Assembly: GCA_032629725.1 (NCBI GenBank)
Contig: JAFEVB010000001.1
Location: 124,001-188,000, forward strand
Reading direction: 5' to 3'
Source: Gremmenia infestans
Lineage: Eukaryota; Ascomycota; Leotiomycetes; Helotiales; Hamatocanthoscyphaceae
Length of the DNA: 64,000 nt
Under the pieces are notes generated by a model that saw only the letters and a program-made list of their open reading frames with translations, was not told the origin of the DNA and ran no database searches. The translations under genes were made by a program, and so were the position numbers. Shown here one piece after another: positions 1 through 11,199 of the stretch (positions are counted from its first letter, which is position 1; each line of letters begins with the position of its first letter).

Positions 1-690
1 ATCCACTTATCCGCAGGTTCGTTACATCAAGGATTAATGTAATAATACTTAATATTACGTTAGTCTTCTTCCCAACCATGGCACCACGCATCTCATAGCA
101 AGAACTACGCACCTGAGAGTATATGTATCCAGCTAAAGGCCCAAAACAGCCAACTTAGCTTTAAGTAAACCTAGCCTCCGAACAACCCATCACCTTGAGT
201 GTACGGTTGGAATAATTAAGCTGCCACGGCTCACAATTGCAAGCTACAACCGTGCCTTTCGATTACCGTAGCTCCTCGAGTTCGACAAAACCGTCAACCA
301 TTGAATTCGTAGTATTCAAAAGTCATTTGTGAAGCACAGGAAGACTAGGCTGATGAGATTGATAGGATTGGATGGTACGGCCGTGCTCGTGTGTTTGTGA
401 TTAGCATCGCCGGATAGGGACGCTTGTGGACGAGTCTGGAAGTGAGGGCACGCTCGTGTGAAGGAGAGAACGGAAGGTCTGCTCTCCGGATCCTACTTCT
501 CTTATCGTTCCTGATCGAGAAGCAGTCACTTCTCATCACAGTACAGCTGCTGCCGTTTTGAGAGAAGATTCATCTCATGTGCACATGGAGATCCTGATTA
601 CCCGTCATACTGCACATCACCACTCCCCTCCCCCGAATAAACAATCACCAGCGCCTCATCATCCATCACATCATCACAACTCATGTCTTT
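1..690. other. Left-edge intergenic stretch
   Basis: No credible gene was found on either strand. Short open frames here lack introns, domains or a good start context. The last 100 bases probably hold the 3' end of the adjacent minus-strand regulator transcript. Confidence 0.5.
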
Positions 691-2536
691 CTAAGCCCCT
701 ACAGCCTTCGCTGCGATAGGAATACCCAGCAACTCCCTCGCAACCCCTGCCACTTCCCTCACACTCCTCTTCGCCAGCCCCCACGCACACACCTGCGCCT
801 TCAACGCCCCCAATCCAAGTCGAATGCGGTCCCTGCCCGCCTCATAAACGTTGCTTCCCACCTTCAACACGTAGTTACACGCACTCACTTGCGCCATGAC
901 CTGTAGCGCCAGTGCGCAGGTCACGAGCGGTGAGTGCTTGATGTGAGGGGATGGGAGAGCGAAGAGCACGATGGAAGTTTCGATCGCTTCGAGGCATTTG
1001 GCCGTATGCGTCGCAATGCTCTTTTGCACGGCGCGTGTTTGGCGGAGTGATGAAAGCGGCGTGCAGACGGACTGCGTTTCGATGTCGCTATACTGCAGTT
1101 GGGAGTGTGGGCGGTGGAGGAGCATTTTGACACTTGAGGATTGTTAGTTACCCAGTAAGTCCTAGTGAAGTGGAGATGAGATGGGACGGGACTTACCATT
1201 TCATAATGGTGTGTGCGAGAAACATTGTCTCGTCGATGTTCTGATCTTTGGAAATGAGATCTTGCTTGTTTTGGGGGAGGTAGAGCGACCAGTTCAAGAT
1301 TCTTGCGTCGGCGGTTGCGATGGTGGGGTCCCCTAGGCCTCGTTCTTCATGATTGATTGACAATATGGAACTGGTTATTCGCGAGACATCGATGAGATAG
1401 GTCCATGAGGAGTAAACTACATCCTCATCACCGAACTCTCGATTGTCATAGTCTGCCAGGGAACGGGGCTGCGGTATTTTCTGAGAATGACAATTAGTAT
1501 TACTGGTTTGAGGACGGATGTGGAGCATTACCCGACTCTCGTAGTCTCGATCTTCACAGGGAAGCTTCATGTCTCCTATGGTATACCGAAGTCTATGGGT
1601 CGGACAATGGCCGGTAGCTGCGAATAGGCTATCTGTGCCGTACAAAGCCCACCAAGTCCTTCTCCAACTCTCCGCCAAGACCGGATCACACTCGCTGTTG
1701 TTCACAGCAAATCCCTCGCGGTGCATTTCTATGGACAGAGCAATGTCTATGGCCCGATCCAGGTAGTACTCGGCGACTTTGTATTCATCGGAGCAATGGA
1801 CTGCTATTGCGAAGAGGACTAACGCTTGGACGGAGAAACTACTAAATGGAATCTCACTAGCCATCAGCTTCTCATGGGCTTTTTGTCGAAAAGTAGCCGT
1901 ACAGACACCAGGCGTATAGATTGCACCGATGTACTCGAGAACTGGGATTAGCAGCTCCAGAGTTCCCGGATCAGTTTGCATGCGCGAGAGGAGCTTCCTC
2001 CGCGGCAACGCGACTGGGTGCGCATCATGAAAGAAGTCGTAATACGACTCCAGTAGCTGGTCCGTCTCAGCACGTCCGGTGCTTTCGACGTTGGTCACTT
2101 CAGATGACGGGGACGGGGTATGCCTCACACCCTCATCCGAGAAAATCGAATCGGAAGTTTGTGGGGAAGCGTTACTGCCCTTCGAAGTAGCTGTTGCTGT
2201 AGCTGTAGCTGGAGGTGGAGGTGCTCTGCGCGTGTGTTCATGTGGTTTCTCTAGCGGCAGCAGAGATTGACCCGAGCCTCCTCTGCGTGACTTGGTATAG
2301 ACGCACGTCCTTGTGTCCATCTCGCAACGCGTACATACGGGCTCGATGGAATCGCATTTCATGTGCCGGGACCGGCAGGCTATGCAAGCCCGAGTGGCCC
2401 GAACACGTTCACGCTGCTTCCGACGGCCGGGAAGGGGGATCGTATCAGCTGATTTTGGTGTTGGGAAATCGGTGAGTTGGGGTAGAGTGGGATCGAACCA
2501 GAGGAGGGGATCCAGGAAGAGTTGCGAGTCGTCCAT
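691..2536 (-). CDS. Zn2Cys6 fungal transcription factor
   Basis: This is a predicted nuclear DNA-binding regulator of 576 residues. Three exons are inferred: 2536-1532, 1480-1197 and 1132-691. A binuclear zinc cluster with spacing C-x2-C-x6-C-x6-C-x2-C-x6-C spans residues 51-78 and is followed by a basic linker. The middle contains a Fungal_trans-like segment with the characteristic ESWRRTWWALY stretch. The intron at 1481-1531 is 51 nt, in frame and without a stop; it is called from its GTAATG donor, ACTAAT branch point and CAG end. The intron at 1133-1196 has a GTAAGT donor and a GTAACTAAC branch point. The start at 2536 was chosen over an upstream in-frame start because of its purine at -3 and the acidic N-terminus it gives. 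The target genes are unknown; nothing links it to its neighbours beyond proximity. Confidence 0.88.
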
Positions 2537-3276
2537 TATGGTAACTTGAGACTTTGGGCTCAAAGGGCTCTCTCAAGGCTATTATGAAGATAAAGAGACT
2601 TCATGGGCAGAGGTAGGTAGAGGTAGGTATAGATAGGTAGATAGGATTTATCAAGTATACTGAATTATGACACTGTCCGTGGAGAAAACTACCTCAGCAG
2701 GCGCCTCAACAATAATTAGGTACGTTCCGAACCCTTGAAATCCTTGGCCTGCTTATTACTCCTGACTCATGAGAGCATGGCACTGATGGTAGCCCCCTGT
2801 TGTGATAAACCGTATTCCGTAATGTGGAAAGTGTAGGTTGACGTTGGAAGTGGCCGGAGAAGTTCGCCCCTCATTCAATTCCCGCACTTGGCGCTTGTTA
2901 ACCCCCCTTATCCTATCGATAGCCGAAGACCCCTATTGGCCCCACTTAAGAATAGGATACGGCTCTATCCCTCGGGATGTTTTGCACGGATATTGAAGTC
3001 TGGAGAACCAGGAGTTGTTTTTTCTTCTTGCCTGGGCTCGTGATCTGGCCGTTACAGGAGTATTTAACAGCCAAACCTGACTCTCTCTGAATGCACGATT
3101 CCCCATCTGATTTCTATACAGCGCTTGTGAAATTGCACGTCTATTTTCTCTGAACCAGAAATCAAACGATTTAATATATCTCTTCACCTTTTAAATACCC
3201 TACCGTCAATCAAGTCTCATACCACATCTCCATACCAAGCTTCTCCATAACCAATGAGACGGACACCCGCTGCACA
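2537..3276. other. Intergenic region with GGTA-type repeat
   Basis: This is the divergent promoter region between the Zn2Cys6 gene and the oxidoreductase gene. A degenerate AGGTAG/ATAGGTAG tract lies at about 2611-2645. An 84-residue open frame on the minus strand (2933-3187) has no recognisable features and is not called. Confidence 0.5.
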
Positions 3277-4424
3277 ATGGCAACTGAGATAATCCCCAAG
3301 ACTATGAAAGCCCTCCTGCAACCTGACCCAGCTTCAACCCACCTGGTCCTCACAGAACTTCCCGTACCCATCCCAAAACCAGGTTCCACAGAGCACTTGG
3401 TACGAATCCACACGGCGGCCCTCACAAACGGCGAACTGCTCTGGCGATATAACTTCCCGCTCCCTCTACACCCAGATAACCCCACCATCTTCATTCCACT
3501 GTAAGTTTATCAGAGTCATGTAGTTCCTGCTCCACTCTTCCACATACACATTCACCCATAACCACATAATCTACTCCCTTCCCCTGATATCCACCAAAAC
3601 AAAAAGAAACTACGACACTAACCCCCTATTCCACAGCTACGACATAGCTGGTACAATCGTCACGTCTCCGCCCAGCTCCCCTTTTCCCCCAGGCACCGGA
3701 ATCTACACCCGCACTTCCTACACACGCACCGGTTCCGGCTCCCAATACACACTCATAACCACGCCCGAACTCGCCATGCGCCCCCAAAAGTTATCATGGA
3801 CCGAGAGCGCAACAGTGCCGATGAGCGCCATAACGGCCTGGCAAGCGCTATTCATACACGCCGGCCTAAGCCCCACTGAAAACGCCGTGGGAAATAAAGG
3901 GAAGAGTGTGTTTGTGACGGGCGCTAGTGGGGGTGTGGGGACTTGGGTTGTGCAGCTGGCCAAGTGGGCAGGTGTGGAGGTTAGTGGGGCGGCGAGTGGA
4001 GAGAATGGCGGGTTTGTGAGGGGTCTTGGGGCGGGGGAGGTGGTGGATTATAGAAAGACTGATATACGGGGCTGGGCTGGGGCGGCGGGGAAAGCCGACA
4101 TTGTGATTGATTGTGTAGGCGGCAAGAGTCTTGCTGACGCGTGGTTTGTGGTTAAGGATGGAGGGGGTGCTTGTTAGTGTTTTTGGACCGCCTCGAGGGG
4201 TGAGACCGAAAGAGGTAGAGGGGAAGAAGGTGAGGGATTTGTTCTTTGTGATGGATTCGAAGGGAGAGCAGTTGTTGGAGGTTACGAAGGGATTGGACGA
4301 GGGGAGATTTGTGGCGAGGCTGGATAGTGTGTTTGAGCTGGAGAGATTTGAGGATGCATTCAAGAAATTGGAGGGGGGAGGGACAAGGGGGAAGATTGTG
4401 CTTGATATGGGAAACGAGCAGTAG
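3277..4424 (+). CDS. Quinone oxidoreductase-like MDR enzyme, frame broken
   Basis: This is a medium-chain dehydrogenase/reductase of the zinc-less quinone or enoyl reductase type, expected to use NAD(P)H. Exon 1 is 3277-3500 and exon 2 starts at 3637 after a 136-nt intron; the codon split across the junction keeps the frame. Exon 2 carries the Rossmann glycine motif GASGGVG and a downstream VVQLAKWAG helix. The frame then closes at a TAG after a run of five G (4163-4167). The correct family C-terminus (GVLVSVFGPPRG onward to 4424) continues in the next frame. One fewer G would give a continuous enzyme of roughly 335 residues. The break is either a sequencing or assembly error in a homopolymer or a real inactivating mutation. 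No structural-zinc cysteines are seen. Confidence 0.82.
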
Positions 4425-5510
4425 AGAGGTAAATGCTGCTCGAATTTGACGAATGAAATAGCTTTGAGGGACGTAAAGTAATGACATGAAAACGCTTGCT
4501 TGAGATTAGAGTTCGGGAACTGCGGCTCATATGTTATTAAAAGGTCTTCTTGAAGAGCAAGTTAAGATTTAACAGGCAGCTGCAATTTTGCCATTCTTCC
4601 TGACATGATATCACTAACTCAATCTTGCATTGTCGACAGGTAACTACCTACCTCCTAGTCAGACACAAATAGCCCACACTTCTGGGCATAGATTGAACCA
4701 AGAGGTAAGTTAGATAAGACGACACTGGTACACCATTTGAAAACACAGTACAGAGTCAAAAGTAGTAAAGAAAGCCATGTAAAATCGCAAACTCATCAAG
4801 AAACCCCGCTACTTAGCACTTTGGGCCTTGCTCTCAACGCCGCAAGTATTGCTTGCAAACTCGATGGGCGATATCCATTCCATCTTCTCCAGGCGTGAAG
4901 CTTTCATTCAGATCTTCTAGCTAACGACTTTTCCTAGTTCATGTCCCCGGATTTTCAGCACTTGACGGGACATAGAGATTACTACAGCCTCAGATAGGAC
5001 GGGGTGTTATTTGATAGCAGAGCTTCCCCCTTCCCGAGCTCCGTTCGTCAGAACTTGACTGTTAGGATTCAAGACGGCAATGATCTGTGGGATCTTGAAT
5101 GGAAGAAGAGATGTGATATGGTAAATCTCCCGCCCAGTGTACCTCAAGGTTGGGATGGAGAGGAGTTGAGATTCTGCGAGTATGCGTTTCCATTAATTAA
5201 GTTCCAACTGACGGCACTTTGCCTCCTTTGCTCCATTAAGCCTCAACGAAGGTCTGATGGTGCATCGGGATTGAATCTATAAGCAATCATATCTATTGAA
5301 ACATGTTCGAGATCTAAGGAAAACTACACAATCGGGAAGTTCGGGTCCAGTGTGGAATGGCTACTCACTTGCTATGAGAGACCGTATGTGTATTGCATCT
5401 AGATGTGCTATCTTCATGTGAAAGGAGAGGGGTATCTTCTATTTAAACGCCACTTTTTATATTCAGTATGCCTGGGGCGGTGAATCCCATTTGGCTCGAC
5501 CCCGATGGGT
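4425..5510. other. Intergenic, convergent 3' ends
   Basis: The stretch lies between the convergent oxidoreductase and DUF155 genes. An open frame at 5004-5282 has no intron signals or domain and looks like chance. Nothing else was recognised. Confidence 0.5.
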
Positions 5511-6805
5511 CTATGCTTCAATCGCATTTTCCTTTGCAAGTTTTGCATTCTGTCGCTCTTGTATTTCGTTGCGGACCGCAAAACTTATCTCGATTGCGAT
5601 CAAGATGATGATAATCCACTCGAGAAAGCTACTGTGTTTTTCGGCCAATGTCTGCCGTAAGATACTTGCGATCTCTTGGGCATAATCCATCTTCTCGTTT
5701 AAAGTCTTGATTCGTACACCAACATCAAGAGCTCTGCCAACTTGGTCGTAGTATCCTTCGAGACCCAGCTCATATTTGCTGTCCCAGAACAGATCTGGAA
5801 GGGAGTCGGTAAGCTCGGAGTAATGGTTCAACTGTGCCCTCAACTCTAGCAACTGCCCGGTCTTCTGTAACATGAAATTTCGACGAAATGGTAGTCGTGA
5901 GCCTTTGGATAGAAGGGTCGGAATTGCTCTTGTGGATTCAAAGTATTTTCCTAACATCGTCTCGAGGACTGCAAGCTTTGTTGACCGGGCAAGACCGGAT
6001 GAAAAAGCAATCTTTGCGAGTGTCGTGTCAAGTCGTGGACTAAAAATTCGATTAGTGAGCATTCTGTGAAGGGGGGCCAGACAACAAACTTCGAGCTGTC
6101 TGCATGCTGCGAGCTAGGTTTTGTGCCTAGAGCAATAATATCGCCCTTGATAGCGCTGCTGTCTCTTTTTTCATCCTCTGTGTATTCTAGGTCCTCGGTT
6201 TCTATCTGTTCTATATGCGGTTCGATTGCTGCTGGAAGCAGAATTTTGGTGGCCAAATCCCGGACCACATCTTCTGGTAGAGACCACGCAACTAGAGTAC
6301 CAGATGGAAATACGAAAATATCCCCATTGTTCACCCCGCGAGTATGTATGACTTGATCTGAATCGAATTCTGTTCCGTCTGGATCAATCGAGAAGCCGTG
6401 AGCCCGCAGAATCTTTACCACCTCTTCCATGTCAAATTGACTTGCAACAGATATCGCCATGACTCTATTGCTTCCTTCGTGGTCCTGAGCTGTGTCTTTC
6501 TTCCGAAGGGCAGTATCTCTAGATCTTTGTGCCTCCACTGCGACCCTCCTCAGAGATGTCTTTCCTGCCGGGGACCGTATTGGCTTTCGTTTCTGGGGAG
6601 GCGGGGCATCTTTAGCTACTTCTGCATTGGCAGTAGCAACCTCTTGCTGCAGGGGAGCCTTTGACGAGAAGAAGTGCTCTCGTTTTCGAGGGAATTGGCA
6701 CGCAGTTGAAGCATGGAGGTGGCGGAAAGGGTGTTGACGCATTGAGCCTTCATTGAGGATTTGCCTGATGGTAGGCGCAAATACTTGACGACTGAAGGTC
6801 TGCAT
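5511..6805 (-). CDS. Mitochondrial DUF155 protein (RMND1/Mrx10-like)
   Basis: This 414-residue protein belongs to the DUF155 (YagE/RMND1) family. Family members (yeast Mrx10, human RMND1) sit at the mitochondrial inner membrane and are linked to mitochondrial translation. Exons are 6805-6090 and 6039-5511. The 50-nt intron (6040-6089) has a GTTTGT donor, a CTAAT branch point and a TTTTTAG end. The N-terminus is rich in Arg, Gln and Ser with few acids, like a matrix presequence. The core shows the family pattern GDIFVFPSGTLVAWSLPED and then LARSTKLAVLE. Near the C-terminus LEWIIIILIAIEISFAV is the single membrane segment typical of the family. The start at 6805 has A at -3. It is divergently transcribed from vps41 with 221 bp between starts. 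Confidence 0.92.
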
Positions 6806-7026
6806 TGTGAAGATTGGATGATTGAGATCCAGCTATCATTTGTATATAAACCCAAATTTCCATTGCTGTTGGTGAAATCGGCACAAAAACTGGTCCTCCG
6901 AGACGACGCGGACGCGATTATATTTCTCGCCTAACAGCTTCCAAGCTCCAGCTCCAGCTCTACGGGATAACGTGGTTGCCCAACGTTCCCTAACACCACC
7001 AGATGTGATCAACAAAGTGCGCCACC
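6806..7026. promoter_or_regulatory. Compact divergent promoter, DUF155 gene / vps41
   Basis: Only 221 bp separate the start codons of the mitochondrial DUF155 gene and vps41, so both promoters and both 5' leaders must fit here. A TATATAA-like motif lies near 6840-6847. I see no conserved operator I can name. Confidence 0.6.
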
Positions 7027-10000
7027 ATGGCTGAAGAGTCGGAGGATCAAGGCGACAAGAATGTCCCAATAGACGAAGAATTCAGTCGCGATGATACGGA
7101 TACCATGGACGACGAAGATGAGACTGTTGACAGCGATGATGCCGAGGCAGACGAGGACGACGACGAGGACGACGACGAGGAAGACGACGAGGGCGAAGAA
7201 GAGGAGCCGAAGCTCAAATATGCGCGCTTAACAAGCAATCTGGTACCTGTGTACAGAAACGGAGATGCTACAAGCTCTTTTCTGGTCGCGGGCGACAAGA
7301 TGGTGAGTATTGACGGGTCTGCGTCATGGAACCGTTACTGACCGACGTATAAATACCTAGTTCATTGGAACGCATAACGGAAATATTGTAAGTCTCCTGT
7401 AATCTTTGTATATATAGTGTATCTAAGATTAATACCTCTGGCAGCATGTAATTTCTCTACCCTCTTTCAAGTCCCTTCGAGTTTACCACGCCCATTCCGC
7501 CTCTGTAACCAGCATCTCGATATCCCCATTTCCCCCGCCTTTGCCCAGTGCAGCCCCGGAAGCTGTTAATAGAGTTGTATCGCAAGCCCAAACTCCCCAG
7601 AAATCGCCTTCTATAGCTTCCCAAGCTTCTACATCCAGTCCACGAACACCGAAAGGGCCTCTCGTTCCAAACGTCCCCTCGAACGCCATATATATAGCTA
7701 CTTCTTCAATCGACGGGAAGGTCTGTGTAGCTTCGTTAGTGGATAGTAGGGACAATCAATTACGAGATTTTGCTCGACCAATGCAAGCTGTTGGGCTTTC
7801 GCCAGACTACAAGAACGACCGAACATACATATCAGGAGGGCTGGCTGGGAATCTGGTTCTCACGGTGGGCGGCCGAGCTGGGAGCTCTACATCAACAACT
7901 ACTGGTTCTGCATCGGCCACGGCGTCTGGCTGGCTAGGTACCATTGGTCTTGGTTCCAATGGGGGCAAAGATACTGTGCTACACTCGGGAGAAGGGACCA
8001 TCAGTACAATAAAATGGTCCTTGACAGGCAAATATGTAGTCTGGGTCAACGAGCATGGTGTTAAGATTATGCGGTCGAACCTTAATCTGGACAGTGCAGA
8101 CGCCGATTCTGCATGGAAACGAATCGGTCACGTGGACAGACCCCAAGATGATGGATGGGAAGAGATGGCAGGTGTCTGGAAGGGGAGAGTCGAGTGGATT
8201 GACGAGAAGAGCATTGAGTCAGACGAAGACGATAAAGTCCGCGAAGCTGCCACGTCCTCTGCAGCGACAGCAAAATTGAAAGAGCAAGCTTCAAAGGGCA
8301 GCAATCGAATCGAGAAACTACTTGTTGGATGGGGAGGTACAATATGGATCATCAATGTACACCCTGGTGGCGTTGGCGTTGGTAAAAATGCCGGAGAACG
8401 GACTGTGGGAAGAGCCGAGATCATTAAAATGTAAGATTTCCTATCATTGACTTGTTCCTGACTAATGGTTTCAGTTTACGGATGGATTGCATTATTTCTG
8501 GATTGTCGTTATATACCCCAACTTTGCTTCTTGTACTTGCTTATATTAGTCCCACGGAAGAGGACAAGGATGGAGAAAAACCCCCGTCCAAAGGGCAAAA
8601 ATCCAAAAGCTCTACAATCTCCACGGGAAGTGATCCACGAGGTGGTATCCGACACCGCCAAAATGCATTATCACCTGAGCTTCGGCTTATCGACCTTGGA
8701 TCCTCACAAGAGGTCGACACGGATACACTTACAGTCAGTCGATTTGAAAGGCTGTCGGCGACGGATTATCATCTGGGTATTCTGCCTGCTCCACGAAACC
8801 TTCCCGTAGCCCAAACATCTCGTGGAACATTGGAGGCCCTGAGCGGTATGGGAAGTGGAATGTGGAACGCTACCGTCAATGCGACTGCTCTACTAAGCTC
8901 AGCGGCGAGCGTGAGGAGTAACGGCTCGGATCCCAAGGCTTCAAGTGTCGGAAGCAGTGCAACAACAGTCCTGCCAGCGAACCGTATGAGCAGCGTCCAC
9001 CCCCAACTCTCAGCTCCGGGGATGAAGATATTCATCCACAGTCCATACGACTGTATATTAGCTACCAAAAGAGATCTCTCAGATCACCTCTCTTGGCTCT
9101 TGGAGCACGAAAAGAACCAAGAAGCTTGGGAGCTAATTGATGAACACCCCGAAGTCATCACTACATCCGCAGAAAAACTCGTGGAAATTGGTCCAGGCAC
9201 TCCAGAACCAAGTCAAGCAAGCGCCGACGACTGGAACGATGATGCAGCCTCAACAGTAGATTCTGCGAGTCGTTTGATTTATTCTGCTGTGGAGAAAGAG
9301 AAGCGTCGGATTGGTGAACTTTGGATACGTCAACTTATCGATGCGGGTGACTGGGCCACCGCCGGCAAGATCTGCGGAAAGGTGTTGGGAACTGCTGCCC
9401 AATGGGAAGAATGGGTCTATGCTTTTGCAGGAGCCAAGAAGTTTGACGAAATCACGGACTACATACCAACGACACAGCTGAAACCTCCTCTGCCTTCACA
9501 AATTTACGAAGTCCTTCTCGGTCATTATGTTGCCAACAACAGACCTAGGGTGCGAGAGCTACTTGAACAATGGCCACCGGAGCTCTTCGACATCAAGAGT
9601 GTTATCACGGTCTTAGAGAATCAGCTCAAATATCGAGATGTCCGCGAAGATAGTGTGGAAGATGGAGTAGTGGGCCGCGATTGGCGAATCGTGATGGAAA
9701 GCTTGGGCAAGCTTCATCTTGCTAATGGGCATACACGAGAAGCACTAAAATGCTATATTCACCTTCAAGATGCAGATGCCGCTATGGCCCTCATCAAAGA
9801 CCAGCATCTGGTCGACGCTGTTGCGGATGACATTCCTGGTCTGATTTTGCTCCGAGTCTCGAAAGAGCAAAAACGGACAGCTTCTATTGCGGAGCTTCGA
9901 GAACTTACTACCGAGCCGATCAATTTGCTTGTTGACGAAGCACAACACGGGCTCGTTGGTCCTGAGGTCGTAGTCAAGCAATTACAGGAGAAGAATATGA

Positions 10001-11038
10001 TACTTTACCTTTTCTTCTATGTCAGCGCTCTGTGGAGGGGCGATGGAATCGAAGAAAGCCAGGGAGAGAACAGGGACAGGTTACTATCCGAAAGCAGAGC
10101 CCTCGTTGACAAACTAGCGGATCTAGCTGTGCATCTGTTCGCGCTGTATGATCGTGAACTTCTTATGGATTTCCTCAAATCCTCCACATACTACACCTTT
10201 GAAAAGGTCAGTCCCCTGATCAATTCCCTATCTGAGTAATACTAATAAAACGTAGGCAACCCAAGAATGCGAAGAGCGGGATTACATCCCCGAACTCGTC
10301 TACCTCTACTCTAAAACCGGCCAAACCAAACGAGCTCTGTATCTAATCATCGACCGCCTCGTGGACGTTTCCCAGGCCATCTCCTTCGCTAAATCTCAAA
10401 ATGATACTGATCTCTGGGAAGATCTCTTGAACTACTCTATGGACAAACCCCGCTTCATCCGCGGTCTCCTCGAGGAGGTCGGTACAGCCATCAACCCGAT
10501 TACTCTTGTCCGGCGCATTCCCGAAGGATTGGAGATTGAGGGTTTGAGAGAGGGACTGAGTAGGATGATCAAGGAGTATGAGTTACAGCATAGTATTAGT
10601 GAAGGTGTAGCGCGGGTATTGAAGGGCGAAGTGGGCATGGCACAGAACACCCTGCGTTCCGGACAACGCAAAGGAGTGAAATTCGACGTCGTTCACAAGC
10701 CGGCGGATCACGTCGACATAACAGCCTCGGACGCTCCACCTGCTCCTTCGGCGCAGAAGCACCAGCCTGGTCACTGTGTCGGCTGCCATGAATCGTTTTC
10801 CGAACACGAGACTGAGACACTAGTCGGCTTTGCTTGCGGACATGTGTTTCATCTGAACCATTTGCTGAATTACAATCAAGATGACGAGAGGCCGCAAACA
10901 CCGCCGGATGTAGAGTTGGATGAGAATGGGCAATGGGCGGCGACGCATAGTGTTGGGGCAAAGGTGATGCATGCCAGGCTGCTGAGGGATAAGATTCGGG
11001 ACGGATGTCCGGTTTGTGGGGGTATTACTACAAGCTAG
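7027..11038 (+). CDS. vps41: Vps41, HOPS tethering complex subunit
   Basis: Vps41 tethers late endosomes and AP-3 vesicles to the vacuole as a HOPS subunit and effector of Rab7/Ypt7. Five exons are inferred: 7027-7302, 7361-7387, 7445-8430, 8475-10206 and 10256-11038, giving 1267 residues. Order: an extremely acidic Asp/Glu tract (about residues 25-66); an N-terminal beta-propeller region opening with KLKYARL, an FIGTHNGNI exon and HVISLPSF; a long Ser/Thr-rich insert; a clathrin-heavy-chain-like helical repeat region; and a C-terminal RING-H2-type zinc finger from about residue 1182 (CVGC, then CGHVFH, ending CPVC near 1257). Every intron junction restores the frame. Exon 2 is a 27-nt micro-exon. 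The last donor is GTCAGT, a less common variant. The gene is convergent with the hydrolase gene downstream. Confidence 0.95.
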
Positions 11039-11199
11039 AAGGAAGGCTACCTCGGAGGCAGGATGGATGGATGGATGTATATATGGCTGAGAATTTGCAC
11101 ATAGATGTAAAAGTAAACGTCAACCCCCAGAATAGAGAGAGAGTAATTGAGCTTTTAAAATACCAAACATACAAAAATATACTGCAAATGGGTATTTAT

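Noticed and set aside
8..30. Short match to the reverse complement of the 18S rRNA 3' end (TCCGCAGGTTC)
   Set aside because: Only 11 bases agree and the flanking sequence does not continue as rRNA or ITS.
7047..7298. Ser-rich 83-residue minus-strand frame
   Set aside because: It is the antisense of the Asp/Glu tract of vps41.
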